This document shows, piece by piece, positions 11,118 to 21,643 of a DNA stretch of 50,000 bases. The translations under genes were made by a program, and so were the position numbers. Position 1 is the first letter of the stretch; every line of letters starts with the position of its first letter. This stretch comes from Glandiceps talaboti (taxonomy: Eukaryota; Hemichordata; Enteropneusta; Spengelidae). The stretch spans positions 10,477,501 to 10,527,500 of the forward strand of contig NC_135558.1 in NCBI RefSeq assembly GCF_964340395.1, given 5' to 3'. Under the pieces are notes generated by a model. The model was given only the letters and a program-made list of their open reading frames with translations, made no database searches and was not told the DNA's origin.

Positions 11118-11809
11118 TACATTTTATAGTAACTCTTTACAAGTACTATTGTGATATTTTGAGCGAAATTTATCCACATTTGCAGATCCAATCCCCGGAT
11201 CCTCTCAGTGCTTATATTCAACAAGATCGTTAATTCGACACCATTTCCTACGTGACCTCTTTACTACACGGGATGACTCAATGAAAGGTCAAAGGTCGAA
11301 TATTCACCTATTCTTTGTTCATTCACAATTTAGGTGTGGTTGTCCTTCTTACTAAGACGACAAAGAGAGGGGTTCGACAACAAAAAACTTCTAATTTATT
11401 TCTATCTCACTTTTCCATTCATACATTGACATGATTTTTTGAAAGGCACGTCAACTTATCCCTTCAGTGAACACATTAACTCAATTTCAAAGGCCCATAC
11501 TCGATATGGATGTCGTCTTTTTTTATGTGAACCATTATAATGAATAGTCAGTGGCAGAGTACACCGTACTTTTACCATCTTGCCGTCATTGTTGACACTC
11601 AGGGTGGAGTCGCCAACGGAAAATGATGGAATACGAAGGTCAAAAAGCTAGTCTCAGTTTACCTTTGCGCTGATCCCATTGTAAGTAACATGGGATTCAA
11701 ACAGCTACGCACTTCTCGATTTCTTAAAGTTGCAACGTCCAACCCAAAAAGACAATTTTTATCTGAAAACATATACTTAAAGCTTCACTCTCGAAAACCT
11801 TTTTTTGTT

Positions 11810-12972
11810 AGATGTGATGACTTATTCTTAATATTGTACGCAGCACCCTGAACGGTATTGGATCACCTGTGGGTGAACGATTTGGTGAAGTTGTATACAT
11901 TATACCGCAGTACCTATAGCAACCGACGCCGCAAGCTGGCAAGCTATAAACACATCTGATGATAAGAAATGTGAGAAATTGCCTGTATACATTAGCCGTG
12001 TCCTCTCTCAAACATACATTCTGAAATTACTGAAACAATAAAAATTGATTTTAGGGCTACACCCTAAAATCAGCGCCCTCAACGGTGATCACGATATCAA
12101 CTTGTTTCTGTACTACTTATGGATAATTATAAAGCACTCTCTAATTGACATGTAAAATGTGTAATTATTGGCAGGAAATATATTGTTGGCTGTCTCTGTT
12201 TGAAAAATGATACCCCAGTTAAAGAGAGTGCAGCTTTATGTACACTAGAAAACCATAATTGTGATGTTTTCAAGTTGATTGGAACCAACAAAAGTAACCA
12301 CCAAAGACTATAAAGTTACATAATGCGTCCATTTAAACCTTCACTAGCTGCAACTGGGATATATTTTCATCAAGTAACCAAAGATACGTTTACTAAAAAT
12401 TGGTCAATTACTTATAAAAAGACACCATATTGGTGTTAATTTGGTCAATATTATCCGTAAATGGTGACAAATTTAAATCTTCAGCTGAAGCTTGGCTTTG
12501 AACATGTCACCATAATAGAACTGCACTAGTTTGTAACTGTAGAATCAATTTCCAATCAGACATCCACAATCATATAGTATTCACTGAAAAGTGTTAAAAT
12601 ACCAAAAATCAGACATTGTACATGTTAATCAGTTCATAAGTATTGTATTGAGTAACAGGTTTGACTCATGGTGGCCGTTGAGGGCGCTGATTTTTGGGTG
12701 TGGACTTAAAAAATGAATTTGATTAGATTTATCACGTATACAACTACCAAAAAAAAACCCCACGGGTGATTCAATACACCCTATACGATATTAAGGGAAA
12801 ATTATTGTATCTAACAAAACATTTTCAAAAAAAAATGTTTACTTGCAGCTAGTGTCTAAATACCAGCACTTCAGTATAGTTTAAAATGAAACAAAAGTAA
12901 CCATCACAGACCAACAAGTTACAGACTATGTCCCTTTTTAAATATCATAGTGCATGTAATTCTCGATATGAA
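11810..12972. mobile_element. Complex non-autonomous element with mirror-image arms
   Basis: Inner inverted repeats lie at 12054-12086 and 12675-12705 (shared core ATCAGCGCCCTCAACGG and its complement). Outer flanks are also inverted copies: 11810-11898 matches 12735-12822 (GTATACAACT, GGTGAT.CAATAC, ATATTAAG, ATCTAACAAAA). A separate direct repeat pairs 12283-12366 with 12886-12972 (ACAAAAGTAACCA, GTTACA). No transposase is seen. It looks like nested or rearranged MITE/fold-back sequence. Confidence 0.7.
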
Positions 12973-13792
12973 AGAAAAAAAGTGCTAATGAATCAACGCG
13001 CCAACCGACTTTCGTATTAAGAGCGCCCTCTAGAGAAAGAGGATACGTGATCCTAATTTAGAGTCCGGGAGAAGCCAGTTTACTGGCCGTTCTGTCCACG
13101 CATTTTATTTCTAAACACGGTATTTGATGCCTTCAATGTTGAAAGTTTCCACTTTAATAATTTGCAGGCGTATTTCCGAGTTAAAGTTATGTTAATTTAC
13201 AATAGTTATCATTTGGACTTGCTGTTGTTTTGGATGGCAAAGATATGTTGCTTATTTTTCTCGAACGAACTACTCGTCTCATACGATATTGAACTAGGTC
13301 GTGCATGTAGCAGTAGCTAATTATAAGTTTGGACAATCTTCGTTTGCGTTCTAAAGTGGTTAGAGAAAACCCGTGTGATGCATAGCTTCATGACATCCGA
13401 CAGTCATTCCCATTTACATAACATCTGATAGTTGCATTGCTGCATTTCATGTTATGCATAAAAAGGTGCTAAATGATTTGAATAACAGATGTTTATGCAA
13501 GCCCTTTCAACATGTCAAGGCGAGGCCTACAAATGCGAATTTAGAACCTTTTCCGACGTGATCTTTATTTCTCATAATGACTGGTTTTGCCGACACCCGG
13601 TTCTATTCCATATGCCGTTCTTTTGTTAAACACAACCAACTTTATATTTTAGTATTTCGGTGAGAGTTTGCCCTGAATTTATCATAGGATGTTGGAACAA
13701 AGGGTTGCGCTCTGATTAAAGAAAAATGAACGAAACTACAAATTTTAGTAACTAGAATGATGCTATGTGTGATATATAAGAAAGGAAAGCGT
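12973..13792. other. No feature seen
   Basis: No supported gene or repeat. Confidence 0.4.
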
Positions 13793-14110
13793 GTATGATT
13801 GAATCCATGGTGAGTTGCGTCCACCTTTTTGCGTGCACAAAAATAAAATTATCCGTGACAACTTGCGCCCAGCTTTCTTCACGGAAAAGAAAGTATTGAA
13901 TCCGTGACAAATTGTGTCCATCTTTCTGTACGAAAACAAAAGTACTGAATGCGTTACAAGTGTGTCCATCTTTCTGCATGGAAAAGAAAGTAATCCATGA
14001 CAAGCTGTGTCTACTTTTCTGTATAGAAATAAAGTATTGGACGTCTGACAAATTGTGTGTTTGTTTCTTCATGGAAAGAAAGTATTGAATCCATGGCAAG
14101 TTACGTCTGC
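13793..14110. repeat. 48-49-bp minisatellite, about seven diverged copies
   Basis: The unit core AAAGTATTGAATCCGTGACA, followed by a GTGTCCATCTTTCTG-like part, starts near 13793, 13842, 13889, 13938, 13986, 14031 and 14080. Because the period is close to 48, a minus-strand frame stays open and reads as a 16-residue repeat. This is more likely a side effect than a gene. Confidence 0.85.
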
Positions 14111-14815
14111 ATGTCATTATGTGCATATGATGCAAGCCCTAACGTTTTAGAAGGGGGTCACATGTTCACGTTTTCGTCTTGATTTCACAATCCATACATT
14201 TATTTTGTTATAAAGTGCTTTATAGCCAAGATATTGACTTTGAACAGAAAATATGGATTATATACTCTGGTCGCTCTATCTCACGACAACCGTGTCTACG
14301 TCACTGAGTCTGCAGTTCTCGAAATAACATTCAAAACGTTCCAAATCAAAGTTATTTTTCCATATTTTTCATGAACTATGCTTGAAGAGGTATAATTATA
14401 TTTTCACCCCAATATTTGTCTTCATTCAGATGGAAAATGCTCGTGACCTAAGGGTTTGTCACTACTCGTCAAGCGACTCATACTGAAAAGGCCCCTTAGG
14501 TAACTCATATTTTCCTTGGCTGGAGAAAAATATCGGGGAATCGAATAATATATAATTATTGGTTTTCTAGAAGGAATTTCTCTACCTATCCCTCCCCTGT
14601 TAAAATGATACTGTCGTGACAATCAACAACTTGCAATGTTATCGCATAGAAAACCATCGTTTCTATGGAAACGACATCGGTGAGCTCATGTTTCCACCAC
14701 TCTGCAGTCTATATGCACCAATCTATCTATGGTTTGTACAGAAAGTTTGAAAATTATTTCCTTTTACTTGCAGTGATCTTATCGAGATCTCTTTTGTCCT
14801 GAGACTACTACCAAG

Positions 14816-15112
14816 ATGGAATACTCATGTCTCGTGAATTCTTTTGACTCGAATGAATTACGTACACATCGAGCAATCCGTTCTTTTGTTGGCATGGCCT
14901 TTGACCTTCTCAAAAGACATACGAGTGAAAGCTTTGAAACGTTTCATGAAAGAGGGGGGTTTTGTGAGTATATTTCAAGCTGGTATAATGTCAGACGTTT
15001 TCAGATAATGAAGTCGATAAATGGAGGCTTTGGCTACACCAACTTAAAGACAAGATTAAACCAAGCCTTCATAATTGAAAGACACGAATTAGTTATCAGT
15101 TTGAGACTGTAG
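14816..15112 (+). CDS. Hypothetical 98-residue open frame
   Basis: An ATG in good context (AAGATGG) follows a pyrimidine tract and TTGCAG at about 14768-14773, which could be a splice acceptor. The frame encodes MEYSCLVNSFDSNELRTHRA… with moderately charged, non-repetitive composition and no membrane segment. No domain is recognised. Comparable chance frames occur in this AT-rich region, so it is listed only as a possibility. Confidence 0.15.
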   Translation: MEYSCLVNSFDSNELRTHRAIRSFVGMAFDLLKRHTSESFETFHERGGFCEYISSWYNVRRFQIMKSINGGFGYTNLKTRLNQAFIIERHELVISLRL

Positions 15113-15250
15113 GTGCAAGAAATCAAATATTTTACGTGTTTTTTTATAAATGTTTCACAATTTATTGAGTTACAAATATTAACTTGGTATACGTTATTAA
15201 CAAAAACAAAATAGATATCCACTTCAATTAAAGTCAGATGATTCTCAATT

Positions 15251-15259
15251 CAGAGAGAG

Positions 15260-15332
<73 letters not shown>

Positions 15333-15417
15333 GACAGAGACAGAAACAGAGAGAGGGAGGGAGGGAGGGAGGGAGGGGGAGAGAGAGCTAGAGGGAGAGA
15401 GAGAAGGGGGAAGAGAG
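15251..15417. repeat. Purine-rich compound microsatellite (GA)n(CAGA)n(GGGA)n
   Basis: Successive GA, CAGA, CAGAGA and GGGA blocks. The strand is almost pure purine. Confidence 0.97.
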
Positions 15418-15958
15418 ACTAATAATAGAAATTAATTTACAACTTTGGGGAAATGATCTTCCCCAGAACCGTACCAAAATGTTAGATTTGATATGCAATG
15501 TGGTGCCAAAGAGTATATAATATTGAAACAACTCCTGACACTTCAGTTCTTGATGTTGAAGTAGGCAAATCAAAGAGAAGCTATACTGATGATTCTTTGA
15601 ACTAAACTTTGTTGCAATTTACAGTGCATTTCCGTGAAAGATCATCACTATGACGACTGATCGCTTCATTCGGTATTTAACGAGAGGATAATGCACCGCC
15701 CGCCGGGACGTTTATCTCTCATTGACGTTTGCAATTACAGTATCACGAAGATTCAATCATTACTTATTCACAATCGATCACCCTGACTGGTTGCTGAGCT
15801 GCTACCACTTTCCCAGTGTGTATGAAACTGACAAATGTGACGACATACATCTAACATGTCAGTCAGAAAAGACAAAGGTCTTAAAGTCAAGAAGTTAAAA
15901 GGGAAACTGTCAACATACAATGTTTGACATTTTCAGTCATTGGTAGTCAGCGATTTAG

Positions 15959-16022
15959 TGTGTGTATGTATGTATGTATGTATGTATGTATGTATGTATG
16001 TATGTATGTATGTATGTATGTA
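15959..16022. repeat. (TGTA)n microsatellite
   Basis: About 16 TGTA units, about 40 bp outside the left end of the inverted-repeat element at 16061. Confidence 0.97.
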
Positions 16023-16060
16023 CTTTTGGAGCTGTCTGCTTCAGTGCATTTATGTAGTCT

Positions 16061-16453
16061 AATTAGGTAGAAATGTTGTTGGTTTGGTGTTTCACTCATG
16101 AGACATTACGTAAAAGATATACATATTTCAACTCTAGCCTAATAATAACAGAGATACAACAAACACAGCAGGATAATTTGCCCAATCACATTGAACATTA
16201 ATAAGCATTGCTATTCTTTCACAGTGCAGTAAAAACAGGCTTCTAGTTAAAACATTACACATGGACTCGATGATGATTTTAAAGGTTTCATAATTATTGT
16301 TTATGTTCTAACTGATAATCAACATTTACACTGGACTACTTGCACATCACCTATGTAATTGTTTCTTTTGCATTAGAAGTTGTCTGAGTGTGTGTAAAAA
16401 AATGTCATGTTACGTGAGTGAAACACCAAACCAACGTCATTTTAGCTGTAAAG
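16061..16453 (+). mobile_element. MITE-like element, copy 1
   Basis: The terminal inverted repeat GTTGGTTTGGTGTTTCACTC (16078 onward) is mirrored at 16412-16436 (GAGTGAAACACCAAACCAAC). The similarity extends outward to GTCATTTTAGCTGTAAA. The element is about 390 bp and has no coding capacity. Its interior (about 16147-16260) recurs in reverse orientation at 19957-20060. Confidence 0.85.
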
Positions 16454-19400
16454 ATACCACTAACATATATTTATTTTCTCAAACAGATAACTGAACATAT
16501 TTGGTGAACATACTTAATGATTGTATCGAAGCTCGTGAATCCATTTTGACTGACCTAAATCTCTGATCTTTGTCGTAATAGGTACATGAATCATTGTATC
16601 ATTCCCAATCATTAGCGCCATATAATATATATCATAGGTCACTTATAACCATGACAGAGGCAAACCAACGAAATGATAACTGGTGTATCTTTCACAAATG
16701 ATGTTTAAGATATATAGGCACATTAAGCATAAAATCGGACAGTGTGTGTACATACATGTACTGTTTATGCAAAATAAAAAAGAATTGTGTGTTTCCAATA
16801 ACACAACCGACCCTAGTTTAAGCCGCCTAACCTAAAAATTTTTTAACATTTAAAACAAAAAGATGAGAAATTCTTAGTCTTCTTCACCTTCATGCACGTC
16901 TATTTTCTTTCCCCAACAACCACAAGAGTACCGCACACGACAACAGAATGTTCCCCGAAAGTAAACACGATATCTACAAAACCTTACTTCCTAAGTTATC
17001 AGTTTTATTATCTTCATGTATTTTTAGAGATATATTTAAATTTGAAGGATGGCAGGTTTGTCTTTAGGAAATTGCATAATTTATTGAGTTTCTACACAAC
17101 GGTTAACTCCGTCTCAATCTAACCGACGACGCGGTATTTGTCTGCTGTGAAAAAAACCCTACACGTTTACATATGTGACGTAATGGTGATTACTTTTTGT
17201 AATAAACAACTGATACCATGTGGCGTCAGATTGAACAGTGTAAATTACCAATGCCACGTGATCACGAACTGACAAATCACGATGTGGGAAATGGATGAGG
17301 TGTGAATGATATCCACTGGCCAATAGGATACTGTCGACATCACAAATGATCTTAACCAATAAGTGTGTGAGTACAGTATGAAAGTAGTCACGTGACTATT
17401 CCCACTCCACATCCCTGCCATGTGTTTTCGGAGTTGAATTTATGGGAACGGACTTCATTTATTGAATTTATAACAAATGCAAACCGTATGAATGTTGACT
17501 ATATATAATATTTTGATTCGAATATTTTGTGAGTTTACAACAGTAAGCCACCACCAAACACAGAGGGAAGTTTATCTCGAAAGTTCCAATTGAAAGTTAG
17601 CTAGCGGGGGTCCAGTATCTGAATGTGAATATACCAACCATATAAACGAAATGAGACTGCGGGTGTTGGCAGAAGTAAATTGCTTCATACGATTGAAATT
17701 TGAGGTATACACTTTCTTAAGGGAAAATGTAGGAATAAAGGCGTCGCAGGTATACACAAGGCATGATGTTGAAGGAAACAAGACGCAACTGTTTCATTCA
17801 CTCTGTACCAGGAGGTTATTAACTCAATTTATATGGTCACCGAGTGTATGGTGACAGGAGCTAAATCTCATATAGAGATTGACAGTACATGTACGTCGTC
17901 ACCCCGAGGGCAGCAAATTAAAGTGCACGCTTACCGACCTAAGCATTTTCAAGATTACTTTAGACTTCGACTTAAGCAGTTTTGTCACTTTCAAAACTTA
18001 AATGTATGGGGTAAATGCACATTGGTTCCCATCTGCTGACGGGTCCAATTTGAATACGTCGTTTGCTTGGCTCAATCAGGGTTAAATGAGTGTTTCTTTG
18101 AACTATAACAATATATCTGCGCACTGGAAGAATTAGATTACTGCATCAGACACGTTTTTCTGACATGTTTTGTGGTGGATGACGTCACAACATTTTGTAC
18201 TGGATAAGGTCATGACCTGTCGTCAACTTCATAGTAAATTTAGAAACATTCGAAATAACTGAAGTGAATGAACGTACACGCAACATTCACATACAACATC
18301 GAATGAATAGTGGAAGGAAAATCCAGCTCCAGTGACATTACGTAACGAGTTTATTCTCGATCTCATTCAAATCTTTCTGCTAAGGCCTAAAAAATTACGA
18401 ATTGAATTGAATAACACATAGACTATATGGAAAACAACAGAAACATATCTGAACTAGACACTCACATATGAAACAAAAATCTACCTACCTCACCCATTTT
18501 AAAATTGAATGTAATTGGAATCACACAATTTTTTACGCTTTATGGATGTACCGAGTAACGGGGTCTTTTATCAAATGATCTAGGATTTAATTGGACGTCA
18601 AAAAAAACGACCAGTTTGACGTGTAATGGATAGACAACTTTAAACGTGGGTAGACATTGACTAGTAGAAAAAGGCGTACATATTGTTACCATCGGGGTGG
18701 GTGCGGGGGCTCAGACATGTCAAACTAGATAGATATATTGACCTTGGTAGTCAGTAAAGGTTACCAACGGTCTATGTCCTTTCTACCAACGTTAAGGAAA
18801 TTAAAGATGCTGTCAGATGTTTTACACTGTAAATCATTGATAGTCATTCAGACAACCAATGTGTTCACCTTACAACCAAGGAACTATATGTATTGTGTTC
18901 ATCTTACACCCAAAGGTCAAATGTGTTTAATGTAACAAGGTTTCGAATTCATTTCTCACCTGAAGAGGTAGAGAGAGAATAATTCAACGTTACGCTGCAC
19001 TCTTACAAAAGAAATCCAGCTTTTTGTGTTCGACACAGAGTGTTAGACTGAACGGAACATTTTACGAGAGCACATACATCATCAAAAGACTGGTTCCTCA
19101 GAAAATCCTCGACAAGAATAAGACGGACAGACTTTATAGGGCTTATCAAGTATGAACGCGCTCTCAATACAATGGAAGCCATTTAGGCCGACAGAAACGA
19201 CATCTGACTCAGTCGACAAAAATAAGCCATTATCTGGCGTGACAAAATAAGGCTTTACACTACTAACATTGCTATGATTTTCTTGGTTCGACGTACTAGT
19301 ATTTCGGCAGCTCGTCGCCTCAAGAAAATCCTACATAAAGTAGCGATGTTGGTAAAATGTTTTTGTAAAATATCCAGCAGACGACGAAATGTATCGAGTT

Positions 19401-19480
19401 GGACGAAAAAGGGTATGGTACCAGTAAGATTCTTGTTGCGGCAGACGATGAAATAAGGTAATACTAGCGTGTGTATTTGT
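16454..19480. other. Unannotated intergenic stretch
   Basis: No supported gene. Around 17100-17400 there are CACGTG and CCAAT-type motifs that could belong to a promoter, but no transcript can be attached to them. Confidence 0.35.
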
Positions 19481-19490
19481 CAAGGCAGAG

Positions 19491-19925
19491 GTGTTTCACT
19501 CATGTAACATGATTTACAGCTAAAATGATGTAGTTTCACTCGTGTGATATGACATTTACAGCTAAAATTATGTAAGATTGGCGTTCCACACACGTAACAT
19601 AACATTTACAGCTAAAATGATGTAGGCTTGGTGTTTCACTCATGTAACATAACATAACATTTACAGCTAAAACGATGTAGGCTTGGTATTTCACTCATGT
19701 AACATGATTTACAGCTATAATGATGTAGTTTCACTCGTGTGATATGACATTTACAGCTAAAATTATGTAAGATTGCCGTTTCACACACGTAACATAACAT
19801 TTACAGCTAAAATGATGTAGGCTTGGTGTTTCACTCATGTAACATAACATAACATTTACAGCTAAAACGATGTAGGCTTGGTGTTTCACTCATGCAACAT
19901 GGTTTACAGTTAAAATGCAGGCTTG
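19491..19925. repeat. Higher-order tandem array derived from a MITE terminal repeat
   Basis: Nine monomers of 42-55 bp share GTTTCACTCATGTAACAT…TTTACAGCTAAAATGATGTA. They are ordered as two blocks of four distinct monomers (19491-19685 and 19686-19880), each exactly 195 bp, plus a ninth monomer that runs into the element body. Monomers 2 and 6 share CGTGTGATATGAC, and 4 and 8 share a duplicated AACAT. The array is therefore a true higher-order repeat. Confidence 0.93.
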
Positions 19926-20159
19926 GTGTTTCTATTAAAATCATCAACTCCATAATTTGTAATGTTTTCATTAGAAGCCTGGTTTTACTGCACTATGAAA
20001 AAAAGCAATGCTTATCAGTGTTCAATGTGATTGGGCAAAGATCCTGCTGTGTCTCTGTTAATGTTAGTGTAGTGTTGAAATATGTCTATCTTTAATTGTG
20101 TCAAAAATGTTATGTCCCATGAGTGAAACTCCAAGCCTACATCATTTTAGCTATAAAAT
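19855..20159 (-). mobile_element. MITE-like element, copy 2 (inverted relative to copy 1)
   Basis: The right terminal repeat at about 20107-20155 (CCCATGAGTGAAACTCCAAGCC) is the complement of the array monomer. The interior matches copy 1 in reverse, including the complement of TTTGCCCAATCACATTGAAC and ATAAGCATTGCT. The left terminal repeat is expanded into the adjoining array. Confidence 0.85.
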
Positions 20160-20183
20160 CCAGCAAAATGATCAACAAATCTG

Positions 20184-20222
20184 TCAGTCAGTCAGTCAGT
20201 CAGTCAGTCAGTCAGTCAGTCA

Positions 20223-20284
<62 letters not shown>

Positions 20285-20345
20285 GTCTCTCTGTGTGTCT
20301 CTCTGTATCTCCCCGTCTCTGTCTCTGTCTCTGTTTCTGTTTTTG
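20184..20345. repeat. (CAGT)n(CTGT)n microsatellite
   Basis: About 10 CAGT then about 15 CTGT units, then degenerate CTCTGT/CTGTTT. It starts within about 25 bp of the end of MITE copy 2. Confidence 0.96.
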
Positions 20346-21490
20346 ATTCTGATTTGTATAAAGCATCAAGCCTTTCTTTACTCCAATAACAGAACATGAC
20401 CCTATTTATATCCGAGGTAGGGTTACAGAAATACGTAAGAACGAATAAAGACATATGACATATTGTGTTAGTCTATCTTTTATATTGCATTAGTGTCAAC
20501 ACCTTTCAACATATTTTGTCAACACCCTTCAACAATTTGTCTGCTGAGGCGTATATCAGATCATGACATCGTTGTTGGTTGTCACAAAGCCACTTGCATG
20601 ACTTGTCTCCAGCAAAGATAAGACCTGTAGAAGGTCACAATCATCGCTTGTGATTTGACGTTGAATCATTTTGTCATAACAAAGATTACAAATACACATG
20701 TCCTGTATGTCCTGTATTTCAGCACATTGACCAGGTAACCTTCCCCTTTTCACCTTCAGGACCATTATTAGATCTCGAACATTCCAACAGCTGCATGTAA
20801 ACAGACATCACGATTGAGGCGGAATTATAGAAGATATTTTTCACAATATTATCCAAAATTGTGTTGCTGGCGGCAAACCTGGTTAAATCTCTAAAAGCGG
20901 CTTGAAAAATAAATATCACGACATCACAAAAGTAAACTGATCACTGTTTTTTGACAACGTGATTATGTTATGCCGAGAACGCCCACGGAATGTGTGAAAA
21001 CGGAAGAGGTGGATAGAAAAACAGCTAAATATATTGCCACCTTAATATTTTTTGTTATTTAAATAATTTGTTTACTAACTCCACTACCGGTTAGTGTCAG
21101 TGTGGTATATGATAGATCACGTAAAATAAGATTCGAATAAACTTTAATTATTCCTTTCATGATTGTTCATATATCCACTTCTACGGACAGTAAGTTTTAA
21201 ATAATATTATCTAAAATTAATAGAACGTGTTGATATGAGGTATCAATGGACGCTGGTGTAATTATACTCACGGTAGGCTGGTGTCTCTGATAGCAAGTTG
21301 TCCTCAAGCGACCAAACATTGTGTTTACATTATCTTATCCACGTAACCAAGACACTGCTAACATCCACTAGTGTACTCTACCAAGGAATCTACACAATCC
21401 CTCATGCAACAACAACGATTTCAGTGTTTGTCTATCTAGATTGCTGATAGCCTGCTTTCCATAGTAGTCTATTTGCAGACCAAGTCAATC
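20346..21490. other. Unannotated intergenic stretch
   Basis: Short open segments at 20556-20919 on the minus strand lack recognisable domains. No gene is supported. Confidence 0.35.
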
Positions 21491-21506
21491 GTACATACAT
21501 ACATAC

Positions 21507-21537
<31 letters not shown>

Positions 21538-21643
21538 CATACATACATACGCACGCGCGCACACGCGCACACACACACACACATACATACATACATACAT
21601 ACATACATACATACATACATACATACATACATACATACATACA
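21491..21643. repeat. (CATA)n(CACG/CA)n(CATA)n microsatellite
   Basis: Two CATA blocks flank a short CA/CGCA core. Confidence 0.96.

Noticed and set aside
17100-17400. CACGTG and CCAAT motifs as a promoter
   Set aside because: No downstream gene or transcript start could be tied to them.
19491-19925. CRISPR-like regularly spaced repeats
   Set aside because: No unique spacers; the units are contiguous diverged monomers in a eukaryotic genome.
20719-20919. Possible exon ending in GAAG|GTGAAA
   Set aside because: Splice-like edges exist but the translation matches no family I recognise and no partner exon was found.
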